A DNA stretch of 64,000 nucleotides from Sclerodactyla briareus (lineage: Eukaryota > Echinodermata > Holothuroidea > Dendrochirotida > Sclerodactylidae). Shown in pieces: positions 56,301 through 63,290 of the stretch. Where the stretch lies: contig JAODTK010003455.1 in the NCBI GenBank assembly GCA_026419785.1, positions 336,365 to 400,364 of the forward strand, written 5' to 3'. The position numbers and the translations under genes were made by a program. The notes beneath the pieces are model-generated. The model did not search any database and was not told the DNA's origin. It saw only the letters and a program-made list of their open reading frames with translations. Numbering within the stretch: position 1 is the stretch's first letter; the number at the start of each line of letters is the position of its first letter.

Positions 56301-59300
56301 GGCGATTAACTGGAGGGGGGGGGGGGGGAGGGTCTTGGAGGATTTTTTTTGGGGGGGGGGTTGTTATATCAACAAGAGTTGGTATGAGCAAGGGGGGTGA
56401 TCGAACTGGAGGAGGAGGAGGGGTTGGAGGATTGGGGGGGGGGGAACTCTCTACACATACTGTGTAAGAATAACAATAATTCAGACTTATTCTATGTGCT
56501 GTCTTTTAATTGGCATTGCTCATCCCCTTAACAGTTGCACCATCCCATTCATTAGTTTAAGCCAGCCTGTGCTCTTCCACGGAATAAGACTTGGTAGACA
56601 GTCTGGATGTCTCTGAATATTACACCATGCTCATCTCCATATTTTCTCATCTTTGTAGTTCTGTCTCCTCTATAACACATACCTGAGCCTTCACAAGATT
56701 AATACAATGTGAGTCACTCTCAGATGATCTGCTCATCATTAAGAACATCTCACCCCCCTTCCCCCTCCCCCAACCACTCCCCCCCCCCCAACCACTCCCC
56801 CCCCCCCAACCACTTTTTCTCCCATTCCAGCTTACCTGGATACTCCTCAATTAGGTTAGGGTGGTTGGTATTGCAGAAGTACACAGCCGACTTGGTCGCC
56901 AGCAGCCCCAGCTGTTCGTCCTTCTCCCACTTCTCCGAGCTGAGATCGCTCTTAGAGGGGGACGGGCCCTGATCATCCGCATCCCAGGCCAGGGGCTTGG
57001 GGGCTCCGAGAAATCGGGCTGAATGGCTGATGGGCTGTTGGGATATTTGGAGGGATTTAGTATTTGAGTATATTGGATCTCCCTCATCAACATCATTTCA
57101 ACGTCATTATTTCACCATGTGCAAATGCAACACACAGCCCAACATCCATTACTGAGGGATAAATGAATTATTGTAACCCAGGAACACCAAAAGAAAATTT
57201 TTCTCCCTGAACTCACAACCTCATGTTTGGAATATACAGGTGGTTATGACCCAGCTTGGAATGTCACAATGGATTTTAAATTGATTTCCATTTTATTTGG
57301 TGTTCACTGATATGCCAGAGTGGGCTCGGAGCTAATAAATACAGCAATTCCTTTTTCACTTTCTGACAAGGAACCAAGCTGTAAATGTTGTATACAACTT
57401 CAGACACCTACTTCCATTCTTCTTTTTGTTATCGTAATAAACGCATTTTTCATCTCATAAATGTCAAAAGGTAAATAGTTGCCACTTTCGGCAATCTTCA
57501 CACTACAATGCGAACAGCGAGCCGTACGTGTTTTAAAACAGGGAATCAAAAATGAGATCAGAAGTCGTCAAGATGAATTCACCACAATGAATCGTCGAGG
57601 TACTTCTCTTTCTCACCTTGTGATGTCAGGCCCCTGTGAGTTGGCTGTGCTAGCTGGAATGATGTTAGGCAGAGACGGGAGGGACTTGGGTGAGTGCGGC
57701 CAGCAGTCGTTCCTGGGGGGTGTGCCGTTCCTGGCCCGCTACCCGAAGCTGCTGGAACCAACAAGACAGATCAAATTGTCAGAGAAGACCCAAGGGTTAT
57801 TCAGAAGAAAATCTGAATCATCCTCGAGTTAAAGGACAACTGCAGGATGAATCATGGAGTGGCTAATATATTTAGTGGAGAAAAATGAAGGCGTCAGTCC
57901 AAATCTGAAGTTCATACGACTCTATTATGGAGTTACAGTCCATTGAAGTTTGTGCATGTGCTTTGGGCCAAGATCGAAAGCATCCCATCATGCAATAATA
58001 AATAATGTCATACTTGCACAACCCTGTAAACATATCTTTTGTTTTTAATTGAAAATTCAACAGTATTTTCTTTGAACAAGGCATGTAGTCTATGGAGAAG
58101 TGCAGTAGTGGGTGGGTGATCGGTGTGGATGGTACTGTGGTGGGAGGAAAGGACAACAGAACTTCTACTAAACGTTGACTCATTCAACAAAATGAAACAA
58201 TGAAATACATGACATAACTTCCTGGGTTGTCAAAGTTTGACGTCATGCATTATGCACAATTGGGATTCTCCCCCAATTTCTCTGCAAAATGGATCCAAAC
58301 GTTGTGAAGGCCAAAAACGTCCAAAAGGAAACCGTATTGAAATGGGATTTGACCTATAGATGCAGTTGTCCATTTCATAATAAACCATGTTGTATCCAAA
58401 CCTTCAGTTGTCCTTCAACTCTTTCAATTCCAGAGGTGACTTCAGTTGACCTAGCATGAACCTCCATAAAGCCCTGTAGGTGACTGTAGGCGACAAGCAG
58501 TTTTGGGAATTTGTATTTATTGAAGCCTCCCTCTGATATGGCCTCCTCCATGTTGGAAAGCGGTGTAAAAGAATATACATGCAGCGGGGTTACATTAGGA
58601 AATTCAGAAAATAATTAAAGTTCACATAAAGTGGGAAACCGACCCATCCCATATGCAGGGGTTCATAGATAAGGATACCTTTTGATGCCATATGGAGAGC
58701 ATTCGTCTGAACAAATCATGTGAATTTTTGATAGAGTGCATCTCTTGCTGATATTTACGAAAAAAAACAACAGTTTCAATTCGAAAAGGCTCTGACCTAA
58801 AATATCAGCGCTGAAGCACTCATTTGAAAATAGCACATCAAAAGATACAACAAAATACAGTGTTACCTTCCTCCTCCAACTAACGCACCATTCTCCCAAA
58901 CACTAACTACCCATAATGTCTGGAAGGCTTCAGCAATCCACTACAGCCATTCATTCAGTAGGATACACTGAACCACTAAAAAGACACTAATAATAATAAC
59001 CTCTGTGAAAACCTAATTGTGCCATGTTACCTGGCATTATCCGATCAGACCCTAAACACGTTCAAATTCTACGCAACAGAAACATGTCTGGTGACCAATG
59101 CCTGACCGACTGGAGTGCGCCAACTACGTGGGATTGTGTATTTAAAATTGTTCAGTGGCTTGAGGTACGAATAATCTGATTGTGTAAACAAGGCTCCAGT
59201 CACCTCTGCTAGATAGATAGAGATCACACAATCCTGCATTCCAAACACGTATTTAAAGATCACTTATCACCATGAGGTCACAGCCGATTCGACCATGTTA

Positions 59301-62300
59301 ACGTAAGCTAAGTGGCGTTAAAACACAACATTTCTATAGCTATTGAGAGACCGAGGATACACTTCATTGAGTAACATACTTCAAGTCGTATGGACAACTG
59401 TCCATGTGTACCCTGTTTTCACTTTTACCGTGTGGATGAGTTGGTTTGCATTATTGCTGTTGGGACCGATGTTCGTTTGGCTGAGAACCCGGACGAGCAG
59501 TTTCAACTTCATTGCATTATGTGAACCAGATCTGGGGATTGATTGATCAGATAAACGCAAACTATTTCAACGAAAACCTGACATGCCAACACATTTATTA
59601 TACAGTGTCCCGAAGTTGCAGAACAGTCCTAGTAGCATGGAAGATTTGAGAGTAAACCCAACAAAACCTATTATTCTGAGAATACTGCAGGCCCGTAACC
59701 ATGTGCCAGATTAAATAGGGGCAGCTGATCAACCTTCAAAGCCCACTGAAACAGAATTGCTCTTCCTGCTGACATGAATATTAACAGTATTAATCCCTAA
59801 CATTATCAGAGATCGGAAGGAATTGAGATTTCAAGGGCAGAGGTTTCAAGTGGAGGCTGAAACAGTACCACTGTGAGCAAGCATATCTGGGATAAATTCA
59901 ACAAACTTTAAAAATTTCACTTAAATCCTGCCAACTCAGAATACTTCACTAGAATATTGTAAAATCAAAATCTAATCAGTTGCTTGCTATCCTGTACCTA
60001 TCAGCCAAACCACATAACCTCGCTACTTATGGCTATTGGTTTGTCTGTAATCTGGATACCAAGCTCAAATAATAAATTAAATAATATAGGCTAGTACCCT
60101 TACCCAATTTGTGAATAATCATATCCAATTTATATTTCATTGTACAGCATTTCAGATGAGGGAAAACAATTCGCCTCATTTCGAAATATGATCACCTGAA
60201 CGCCTTAGTAGACTGGATTTGGAGGAAATTTTAGCACTGGACTTGCAGGAGAGAAGGGAAGTTTGGGGCACCCCACACTGTGGACAGTGCCATAGCTGCC
60301 CCCAGGGGGCTACTGATCCCGACACCTCAGCCCTAGCATACCTGCTTCAAATGTCCAGAAAACAGGGCCATTGTTGCCTAAAGATAGATGACAGTTCATT
60401 CTCATTTGGACACAGTTACTTTTATCATTACAGCTGAAGTAAGCTGGGAGGACCACCAGCAGCCAGAATTACCTGGGGTGATGATGGGGAGTTCACGCCC
60501 AACAGAACTTTTCTGATTACTCTGGCTACCTGGCAGCCGAATTGATTCTTCCTGCCTAGAGAAGACCCACATGCTCCTCTGGGATCCAGACCCACAACCT
60601 CTGGGTTCCAAGCATAATCACGTTGGCTCTTGCAGCTTAGCACAAATATAGAATTCACTGATGACTCACCATCCTTCTGGTACCATTTTCTTCAAGATTT
60701 GAGTTGAGGATGGATTCCAATTCTTCATCTGTCAGGGTTGTTATTCTGAGTGGGGGCTGATGCTGCCCCACCAGAGGTGGAGGTGGTGGATGGCCGCTGT
60801 CCCCTCCCCGGTTCCCTGGCAGGCACCATATCCATAATCGGAGTGACAAACGAACATGAAATTTTCGCCGGTATCATACATGTTGTTTGTGCATCTCGAC
60901 TGATCTGTCATTGTATGGAAGTCGACGTGCACAGTGTCAGTAAATCTTCAAATGATATGGTGCACTGCAACATGTTTCACTTTCCAAATATGGGGTTTTG
61001 AACTTGACAGCCTCTCAACACTGTGCCTGTTTCATAAATTGCTGTGGCATGACCTTGTTTGGGTCCGTCACTCATTCAGCAACCTCCATAGGAGCACATG
61101 CCCTGGGAGGCACTAAGCTAAGCCAAATTCAGCTGACCAATTCCTATTGCCCAGCCTTGCCCCAACTGTTTTTTTTTTCTTCTATCCTCCAACATCTGCA
61201 CGGTGGACAATCATGCTAGGAAGGTTCACCCAGTCCTGATCATGCACGCATCCCAGGAAGAACACGTAAGCTAATCTCCATTGAATTTTGAATACTCCAC
61301 AGTTTTTCCGTACTCTTAAGAGCCCCTCCCCCTTTTGCATGTTGACAGTCTTTCTGGGGAGGGGTTATGTTCTCAACCCACCAAGGGCCTTTTTCTGCCT
61401 TGATCCTAGTACAACTCTAAACACTGTAACAGTAAGCGTAAACGTTCCGGCTCAACGTGACACCTCTGCTGTCTTTCTTTTCCTTTCGCTCTAACCCTAT
61501 CGCATGCTGAAATATTTCTTAGAGAAGGTTGAGGTTGTCACATCACCTTTGGCAGACCCTCTACTTCGCCAAGTAAGAGGAATTAGGACTTCACTCTGTG
61601 ATGCTTCCGGACTGATCACCCTTCTCCATCCCATCCTCCCCCATCATCATGTTTTAATAATCTCAGCTGGGGAGGAAGTTCAGGGGGTCATCTCCTCCTC
61701 CTAGTCACTTTCATGGCCATGTTTCCGCATGAAAACAACAAGAGTCATCGTACCAACTACAGAACAACCATGAGGGATCAAACACTCTTAGTCACAGGGT
61801 CACGGAACACTGGAGAAATCTATTTAACTAACCCTCATCGTGCTGTGCTGCTGTGTAGAGTCCCATTCAGTAAACACACTCTCACGCTCTCCAACTATGA
61901 GTTAATTTTTATACATATTCAAGGGATAAAGTGATATTGTGAGACTTTTCTTATCCGAGAATAAACAGTCAAAACTCACAAAACTAAGCTAAATGATGGA
62001 CGAGGCGACCAGCTGCCTGTGATTTAAAATAAAAATGTGATTGTGCTTAACCAATTAGAATTCATTATTTGCAATAACATGGATGCTGGGGGTATAAATA
62101 TAATTTTTCTGAGAATACTCCTGAGCATGCAGGGGATCAAATCTATTTGAGGATTGTGCATTGGTGCAGACTTGTATACTGCACTGATGGCACAAACTTG
62201 TATAATGCACCGATGCTCACCAGGTTACAGTGGTGGATTCATACTGGGGACGAACTGCGAATTTCCCACCCCTCACCCTTTCCTTGCTACCACCTCACAT

Positions 62301-63290
62301 GCTGAGTGCAAGGTACCAGTGAGCTCTATCTTAGGCTCTACTATGTCAATGGGGAGTATGCATTGCTATGAAGCATACCTGGAATAAAATGTGATGGTAT
62401 GACCTTTACTGAGGATCAAATAGGAGACTTTTCCTTTTCAAGAAAGACGTCAATCAAAATATTTCAACCTCGATTTTGATACATGTGGGAAAAATTGATT
62501 GCCATCAGCCAATATACATATTCCTTAGCCTTGAATGTATGTGCTCCGCTTTGTACAAATACGTAATTGTTGTTGTGCACTGATAATAATAATAATTAGA
62601 GTAATCACAATATTTAGTATGCAATTCACCCATTCACCCGACGAAATATTTTGTATTCACTTCATACAGAGCGCTACACCTAAGATCACTAAGTTAAGGC
62701 AAAGGTCATGTGACAGATCTCCCTCAAACCAAAACAGATGAAAAGAGGACATACAAACCCCTATCCTTACTTGAAGGTCCGAGCAATTGGCCTTTTATAG
62801 TTATTTCATTTTTACGCCTGAAGGAGAGGAGGATCTATGACATCAACAAGGGGGACAATGCAAAAGCTGTCCCACTCAAGTAACTGCTGCATTTGTTAGC
62901 ATTTCTAACAAAAAAAATAGGTAATTACTTAGAAAGGACTGATATCAATTCTTCATTCTCTGCAACAAGTTTTGGTAGGTTTTTCCCAGAATTTCAGCTA
63001 GAGTTTGTTCCAAAAAATTCAGGTCCACATTTACATTACGCACTGGCCCTTTAAGAGTCCTATTCTATTAACCAGATCATTATTTCAAATATATGCCCTT
63101 ATGGAAGTAACCCTACAAGCCAAACCTGTTGTTTTGGGTCAGAGGCCCGCAGAGCTTTGCTCTCGTGCCTTTACCTCTTCTTTCATTCGGGTTCCCCGAT
63201 GATGGTGCGATGTGGGGTCGCCCTTCAGAGGCTCGACAGGTCTCCGTCCTCCTTGCTCTGATTTAAGAGTGACTTGCCAAGGAAGGCCTC
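23777..63290 (-). CDS. KMT2C/D: KMT2C/KMT2D-type (MLL3/4) histone H3K4 methyltransferase, 5'-partial, about 22 exons
   Basis: Minus-strand gene read from right to left. Exons translate into the characteristic C-terminal series of MLL3/4: HMG box, proline/glutamine-rich linkers, coiled coil, LLKQLL, cysteine cluster, extended PHD finger, FYRN, FYRC, WIN motif, SET and post-SET. The family (vertebrate KMT2C and KMT2D, fly trr plus Lpt) is the catalytic subunit of a nuclear COMPASS-like complex with WDR5, RBBP5, ASH2L and DPY30 that monomethylates H3K4 at enhancers. Exon edges carry GT-AG signals and several junctions restore phase exactly. The coding sum is about 10.3 kb, roughly the C-terminal two thirds of a protein normally near 4,000-5,500 residues; the N-terminal PHD fingers and start codon lie beyond the right edge. 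Small frameshifts occur in many domains, most simply explained as sequence errors. Orthology to KMT2C versus KMT2D cannot be decided and may predate their split. Confidence 0.95.
24303..24627 (-). CDS. KMT2C/D: KMT2 exon: catalytic SET domain
   Basis: After a TTCTCCAG acceptor the exon reads MYAATEIEKHTMVIEYIGTL then IRNEISNLREKSYNDANRGI YMFRIDNDT, a disrupted stretch, then CDPNCVAEVVTFGPDTKKII IFSNRKLHK. The nucleotides between IDNDT and CDPN still encode, with indels, the family's GGP(A/G)RYINHSC substrate/cofactor loop; the His-Ser-Cys core (NHSC) reads as scrambled sequence in the literal frame. The exon ends KGEE (with one G missing) at a GTGGGT donor. The domain transfers methyl groups from S-adenosylmethionine to H3K4. 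Confidence 0.95.
25441..25611 (-). CDS. KMT2C/D: KMT2 exon: pre-SET segment
   Basis: A 171-nt (57-codon) open exon between TTCAACAG and a GTATGT donor. It reads HHLLAPSNLQSRSKSCLTEG, then YNKLFVHTKSSQYKKLKTDW KNNVYLAKSNIQ. It aligns with human PYSKQFVHSKSSQYRKMKTE WKSNVYLARSRIQ, the stretch leading into SET. The frame is intact here, unlike the flanking exons. Confidence 0.95.
25925..26515. repeat. Intronic CAT/ACC-rich minisatellite
   Basis: Three units of about 117-120 bp begin with 'cactgccatcatcacaccta' at 26074, 26191 and 26311, embedded in a longer (CAT/ACC)-rich tract. It lies in the intron between the WIN exon and the pre-SET exon. Open frames through it are His/Ser/Thr low-complexity artefacts. 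Confidence 0.85.
26553..26682 (-). CDS. KMT2C/D: KMT2 exon: NYSFRYGR and WIN motif
   Basis: The exon starts LPGIEMISNYSFRYGRSQFI, then DLPLEVQPN, and after a one-base deletion GCARTEPKRQARF, ending at a GTTTGT donor. Human KMT2C has YTFRYGRNPLMELPLAVNPT GCARSEPK. The GCARTEP core is the WIN (WDR5-interaction) motif; its arginine inserts in the WDR5 pocket and is needed for complex assembly in MLL proteins. The final codon is completed by the next exon (AG + A = Arg). Confidence 0.92.
28191..28325 (-). CDS. KMT2C/D: KMT2 exon: FYRC domain, second part
   Basis: Following a CTCCACAG acceptor, the frame GLEHIAKLRQEADMINLFPY YLTGEDLFGFSEPAIQRVLES is open up to a donor at 28190. It aligns with human WDKILEPVACVRKKSEMLQL FPAYLKGEDLFG. 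The first few codons (GVWNK in the family) contain an indel. It completes the FYRC module. Confidence 0.92.
28790..29195. repeat. Intronic G-rich minisatellite
   Basis: About four units of 94-114 bp start near 28791, 28901, 28995 and 29109, each with 'gagcaggcaccagcatcct' followed by 'ggagggagggggg'. It fills the intron between the two FYRC exons and directly abuts the donor at 29199. Confidence 0.85.
29200..29360 (-). CDS. KMT2C/D: KMT2 exon: FYRC domain, first part
   Basis: After a TTGATAG acceptor the exon reads VGYETVRLYGSIHSSN, then a frame-shifted Cys/Val stretch and DDAGSPCF; IKV with EQGHEDL and DISPKG become visible only if indels are allowed, before a GTAAGG donor. This is the FYRC start (human PVGYEASRLYWSTRYANRR ... 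VEQGHEDLVLSDISPKG). At least three indels are needed over 160 nt, so the literal translation looks degraded while the nucleotide sequence aligns clearly. Confidence 0.85.
29979..30094 (-). CDS. KMT2C/D: KMT2 exon: FYRN domain
   Basis: The exon reads HTLRVGSLIFHS, then after a one-base frame change GHLLPHQMQAF and TAIYP, ending at a GTTAGT donor. It aligns with the human KMT2C FYRN motif (HTFRVGSLIFHTIGQLLPQQ MQAFHSPKALFP). FYRN pairs with FYRC to make one folded module typical of trithorax-family proteins. The next exon begins VGYE in the same phase. Confidence 0.9.
30480..30592 (-). CDS. KMT2C/D: KMT2 exon: end of ePHD and VFRRVYISRDE
   Basis: The acceptor TGTCAACAG is followed by TMLCPLHSPSKPTENTLDSH and IVFRRVYISRDEHRQVAR, ending at a GTACGT donor. 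It aligns with human KTMLCPMHKPKG and FAVFRRVYVQRDEVRQIA. The Cys and His are the last ePHD zinc ligands, and the VFRRVY helix leads into FYRN. The 113-nt frame is open and continues in phase from the preceding exon (KDK + TMLCP). Confidence 0.93.
31200..31470. repeat. G-run and dispersed repeat in intron
   Basis: A 45-base region almost entirely G (31205-31243) is followed by a repeat ending 'cccgtgggtatgccactggc'. The spanning plus-strand open frame is not supported as a gene. Confidence 0.55.
32239..32596 (-). CDS. KMT2C/D: KMT2 exon: extended PHD finger (ePHD)
   Basis: The exon reads DEEALGTFVMNKKKPKLQER, PTCTYCGG, GDGETDGTARLLNID, LWVHLNCALWSDNVYETLNG and, after a one-base shift near 32.35 kb, KCCYCCKPGATVSCHKLRC, NVYHFG, then CMFVKDK before a GTTAGT donor. 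This is the C2HC-PHD (ePHD) of MLL3/4, a nucleosome/histone-tail reader; zinc-ligand Cys/His positions are retained (CxxC, H..C, CxxC, C..C, H). At least three small indels break the frame. Confidence 0.93.
33034..33655. repeat. Intronic tandem duplication, about 289 bp
   Basis: 33034-33322 and 33367-33655 share 'cttagcagt', 'gcttcctgaaacatc', 'gtagagggcacgatc', 'agtattcccagat' and 'gttatgagtgtg' in the same order. They are diverged and lie in the intron just downstream of the RRWRKW exon. Confidence 0.85.
33685..33789 (-). CDS. KMT2C/D: KMT2 exon: basic RRWRKW segment
   Basis: A 105-nt exon between an ACCAAACAG acceptor and a GTAATT donor reads PQPKKIKMRRWRKWTMVSML then PKRQTLPEVEEDADE. It aligns with NKKWRGMKWKKWSIHIVIPK GTF...EDEIDE of human KMT2C, directly before the extended PHD finger. 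The basic/tryptophan start followed by an acidic end is conserved. Downstream, the intron contains a diverged tandem duplication (33.03-33.66 kb). Confidence 0.85.
34320..34978 (-). CDS. KMT2C/D: KMT2 exon: cysteine cluster (FCKQC...FCSSTC) and Pro-rich linker
   Basis: The acceptor TTCTTACAG precedes KARFCKQCDVMIPPGEGIHK, and about 20 residues on PFCSSTCYLQF. This CxxC...CxxxC arrangement matches the conserved pair in human KMT2C (WCCHCKVVI ... FCSNNCFILY), upstream of the C-terminal extended PHD finger, and probably binds one zinc ion. A long Pro/Ala/Thr-rich stretch follows, then VKVILP with an Ala/Glu/Lys helix (AVLKEAEEAAAAC), and the exon ends ...TTGDDENA at a GTGAGT donor. At least two frame changes are needed. 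Confidence 0.85.
35230..35880. repeat. Dispersed 'cagtggcctattgtgcc' repeat
   Basis: Three or four diverged occurrences of 'tggcctattgtgccc' (about 35257, 35403, 35811) with adjoining 'aatgacc' phrases suggest an old repeat in the intron between the cysteine-cluster exon and the exon before it. Confidence 0.45.
35985..36187 (-). CDS. KMT2C/D: KMT2 exon: CVHVNLTWARC ... SISSSCG
   Basis: After a TTTTCATCAG acceptor the frame reads MRNCVHVNLTWARCHDRNIR, then after one frame change SISSSCGSSSPDLRVGRAVG and TKEVVEAPKP, ending at a GTGAGT donor. It aligns in order with the human KMT2C segment ISVAITLHPTAAENISSVVA AFSDLLHVR, the conserved stretch before the cysteine cluster. The function of this segment is not known. 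Confidence 0.65.
38228..38318. repeat. TAGA microsatellite
   Basis: About 20 tetranucleotide repeats (gata/taga) with small interruptions, preceded by a repeat with 'gaccaagtttca' phrases and 'gagacagacatacagcaaca'. Confidence 0.95.
38916..39235 (-). CDS. KMT2C/D: KMT2 exon: SLGELASLITGG ... NIPIIRPTP
   Basis: The exon opens near CKSSEVTVMTGDEIMQEMQS, passes a Pro/Gly-rich part containing TPSLGELASLITGG and MKGLRLP, and ends ISPNIPIIRPTPRK at a GTAAAC donor. The end resembles the SPIIPILPSTAGK segment of human KMT2C, which likewise precedes the VAITLHP region found in the next exon. Two frames must be combined, as elsewhere in this gene. No catalytic function is assigned to this part. Confidence 0.7.
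40376..41120. repeat. Tandem repeat, about 305-bp units
   Basis: Three units contain the near-identical block 'gacctgaccccaaaacatag' ... 'ggttcatgtactcatcatgg' ... 'catccaggcggggtcgagtt' at about 40411-40510, 40705-40800 and 41020-41110. A decayed relative is at about 39690-39800. Intronic, non-coding. Confidence 0.9.
41585..45312 (-). CDS. KMT2C/D: KMT2 giant exon B (3.7 kb): coiled coils, Q-rich, LLKQLL and lysine-rich block
   Basis: The exon starts at a CCGCAG acceptor with EAEKTKKPPGPHARLLQAMN and ends KIEKRKISKK at a GTGAGT donor. Recognisable islands, right to left: SEEPAPDKENLEEYPACERQ with KKKKALTAKRR and LDGARKQQRQHSIIAQEFKQ (44.2-44.6 kb; human KALSAKQRTAKKA and RKQQKEHAELIEDYR); long Met/Pro/Gln-rich repeats (43-44 kb); NPFGEGLGQRERLEKLRLFQ (about 42.9 kb; human NPFSESFQERERKERLRE); a Met/Gln run (MQQNMQQQLQQMQQQ); KKTKKKKSKKEKDREK; NLLKQLLKG (about 42.35 kb; human ELLKHLLKNK), an LXXLL-like nuclear-receptor-box candidate; LTPEQQKQYDMLEKKLP; and a poly-Lys block near 41.9 kb. 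Several small frameshifts interrupt it. No internal intron was apparent. Confidence 0.85.
45627..45652. repeat. Poly-C tract in intron
   Basis: Run of about 25 C in the intron upstream (in gene orientation) of giant exon B. A poly-T tract follows at 45831-45852. Confidence 0.9.
46971..47033 (-). CDS. KMT2C/D: KMT2 63-nt micro-exon
   Basis: Between a CGTCAG acceptor and a GTACGT donor lies a 63-nt exon reading NPAMQSLTGNLTTAYYPPKP. Its phase (1 at both ends) joins exactly: LLAK + D-NPAMQ... and ...PPKP + E-AEKTKKP of the next exon. It is shorter than usual exon-prediction limits but the phase agreement on both sides is strong evidence. Being a multiple of three and symmetric, it could be skipped without shifting frame. 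Confidence 0.85.
47300..48870. other. Intron without recognised content
   Basis: Part of the intron between giant exon A and the 63-nt micro-exon. It is AT-rich with scattered short ORFs; nothing could be assigned. Confidence 0.5.
49125..51990 (-). CDS. KMT2C/D: KMT2 giant exon A (2.9 kb): Pro/Gly/Met linker, RRISMP, DDLLKEGVFNLLD and LLLQDLLEREK
   Basis: The acceptor CTTTCAG precedes GLPGSLVLQGNMVNPNQR; the exon ends ...LEEAKLLAK at a GTGAGA donor. Along it are islands matching human KMT2C in order: a PPPPPYP proline run (about 51.4 kb), PQRRISMPENQQ (about 50.9 kb, human LRRSVSVDMPRP), DDLLKEGVFNLLDAVSDVD (about 50.7 kb, human LDDLLRSGEFDIIAYTDPELD), an acidic block around PADQKKKDELLKDLELD, and PLREQPLLLQDLLEREKREQ (about 49.3 kb). 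Between them the sequence is Ser/Thr/Pro-rich and probably disordered. Several frame changes are needed to stay open. It ends in phase 1. Confidence 0.85.
52318..52370. repeat. Copy of the 'cccagtgtctcgcctggtt' repeat
   Basis: 'gcgattgctcccagtgtctc' and 'gatcagtggtttcttctatc' match segments near 5484, 8790, 10065 and 13310. It shows that the 4.5-kb repeat family also has fragments inside the KMT2 intron. Confidence 0.7.
52850..52990 (-). CDS. KMT2C/D: KMT2 exon: basic ISEDFQRKRLGDQ segment
   Basis: A perfect 141-nt exon between CCCCACAG acceptor and GTGAGC donor reads ISEDFQRKRLGDQDMGGKRA followed by a Gln/Pro-rich stretch (KQPQQHPVLPNQPG). It contains 47 codons and begins and ends in phase 0. 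It is the charged, Gln-rich region that follows the HMG box in MLL3/4. No specific domain was recognised. Confidence 0.75.
53000..55640. other. Long intron
   Basis: AT-rich intron sequence with an old repeat near 53890 ('gactgccatttcacatcccc') related to 27760. No exon was found here although part of the HMG box is missing from the recognised exons. Confidence 0.4.
55300..55585. repeat. Dispersed repeat with conserved hairpin
   Basis: It starts 'ctaatcagttcatctacctt' and ends 'aagtctcttcctgaacttgt' plus 'tcagacgagac', forming a stem-loop. It is related to 16295-16460, 18425-18757 and 59960-60105. Confidence 0.7.
55651..55725 (-). CDS. KMT2C/D: Possible KMT2 exon: HMG-box second half (tentative)
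   Basis: Just upstream of a GTGAGA donor the minus strand reads RIGKERLSAEKQFYL, which fits the HMG helix-2 pattern (W-K-x-LS-x-E-K-x-x-Y) and sits where the second half of the box should be. It ends in phase 0, matching the phase-0 start of the next exon (ISEDFQRK). However, two in-frame stops lie immediately upstream, the acceptor is uncertain and the expected downstream basic helix (KARDNRAA in human) was not found. Base errors could explain the stops; the assignment is weak. Confidence 0.35.
56282..56450. repeat. G-run cluster in intron
   Basis: Several runs of 9-14 G (about 56316-56330, 56349-56360, 56436-56445) separated by short spacers. Strongly G-rich on the plus strand. Confidence 0.8.
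56754..56815 (-). repeat. C/G-rich triplet tandem repeat next to the HMG donor
   Basis: Three copies of 'caaccact' plus about ten C. On the coding (minus) strand this is three G10 blocks separated by AGTGGTT, starting about 20 nt after the HMG exon donor. Confidence 0.85.
56836..57034 (-). CDS. KMT2C/D: KMT2 exon: first half of the HMG box
   Basis: One frame is open across all 199 nt, from the acceptor (CCCAACAG) to a GTAAGC donor. It ends SSEKWEKDEQLGLLATKSAV followed by YFCNTNHPNLIEEYP. This aligns with the KMT2C HMG-box start (KWEKEEALGEMATVAPVLYTNINFPNLKEEFPDW). The exon begins in phase 0 and ends in phase 1, splitting the box after the Tyr-Pro. The HMG box is a DNA/nucleosome-binding module. 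The following intron starts with a G-rich tandem repeat only about 20 nt from the donor. Confidence 0.85.
57617..57751 (-). CDS. KMT2C/D: KMT2 exon upstream of the HMG box
   Basis: A polypyrimidine/CAG acceptor (GTTGGTTCCAG) is followed by QLRVAGQERHTPQERLLAAL, then after a one-base frame change SLPSLPNIIPASTANSQG, ending at a GTGAGA donor. The position fits the variable linker before the HMG box of MLL3/4. A short leucine-rich helix (ERLLAALTQ) resembles the region of human KMT2C reading DLFTAVLSP. Splice signals and location support an exon; homology is weak. Confidence 0.55.
57755..60660. other. Intron with a dispersed repeat
   Basis: AT-rich intron. A degenerate repeat copy ('aatctaatcagttgcttgct ... 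aataataaattaaataatat') lies at about 59960-60105. No other features were recognised. Confidence 0.5.
60670..60815 (-). CDS. KMT2C/D: KMT2 exon: TDEELESIL segment
   Basis: The exon reads through a proline run to ITTLTDEELESILNSNLEEN and ends ...RRM at a strong GTGAGT donor. It corresponds to the LSEEQLDGILSPELDKM segment of human KMT2C, which lies between the EAFFGK segment and the HMG box, so position and content agree. The acceptor (CTGCCAG, exon from about 60815) is plausible but not proven. Another open frame overlaps the 5' part (CHSDYGYGACQG); no homology was seen for it. Confidence 0.7.
63175..63290 (-). CDS. KMT2C/D: KMT2 exon: EAFLGKSLL segment
   Basis: After an acceptor (TTCTTCAG, exon starting at 63290) the sequence reads EAFLGKSLLNQSKEDGDLSS and ends at a GTAAAG donor. 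The start matches the conserved segment between the PHD clusters and the HMG box of human KMT2C (QEAFFGKDLLDTS...). A frame change is needed after DLSS to avoid a stop, consistent with the indels seen in other exons. It is the right-most exon I can assign; the preceding exons and the N-terminus lie to the right or outside the window. Confidence 0.7.

Noticed and set aside
23777..63290. KMT2 locus as a pseudogene
   Set aside because: About 22 exons keep GT-AG signals and conserved residues, and frameshifts sit at sequence-error-prone places; error is more likely, though not proven.
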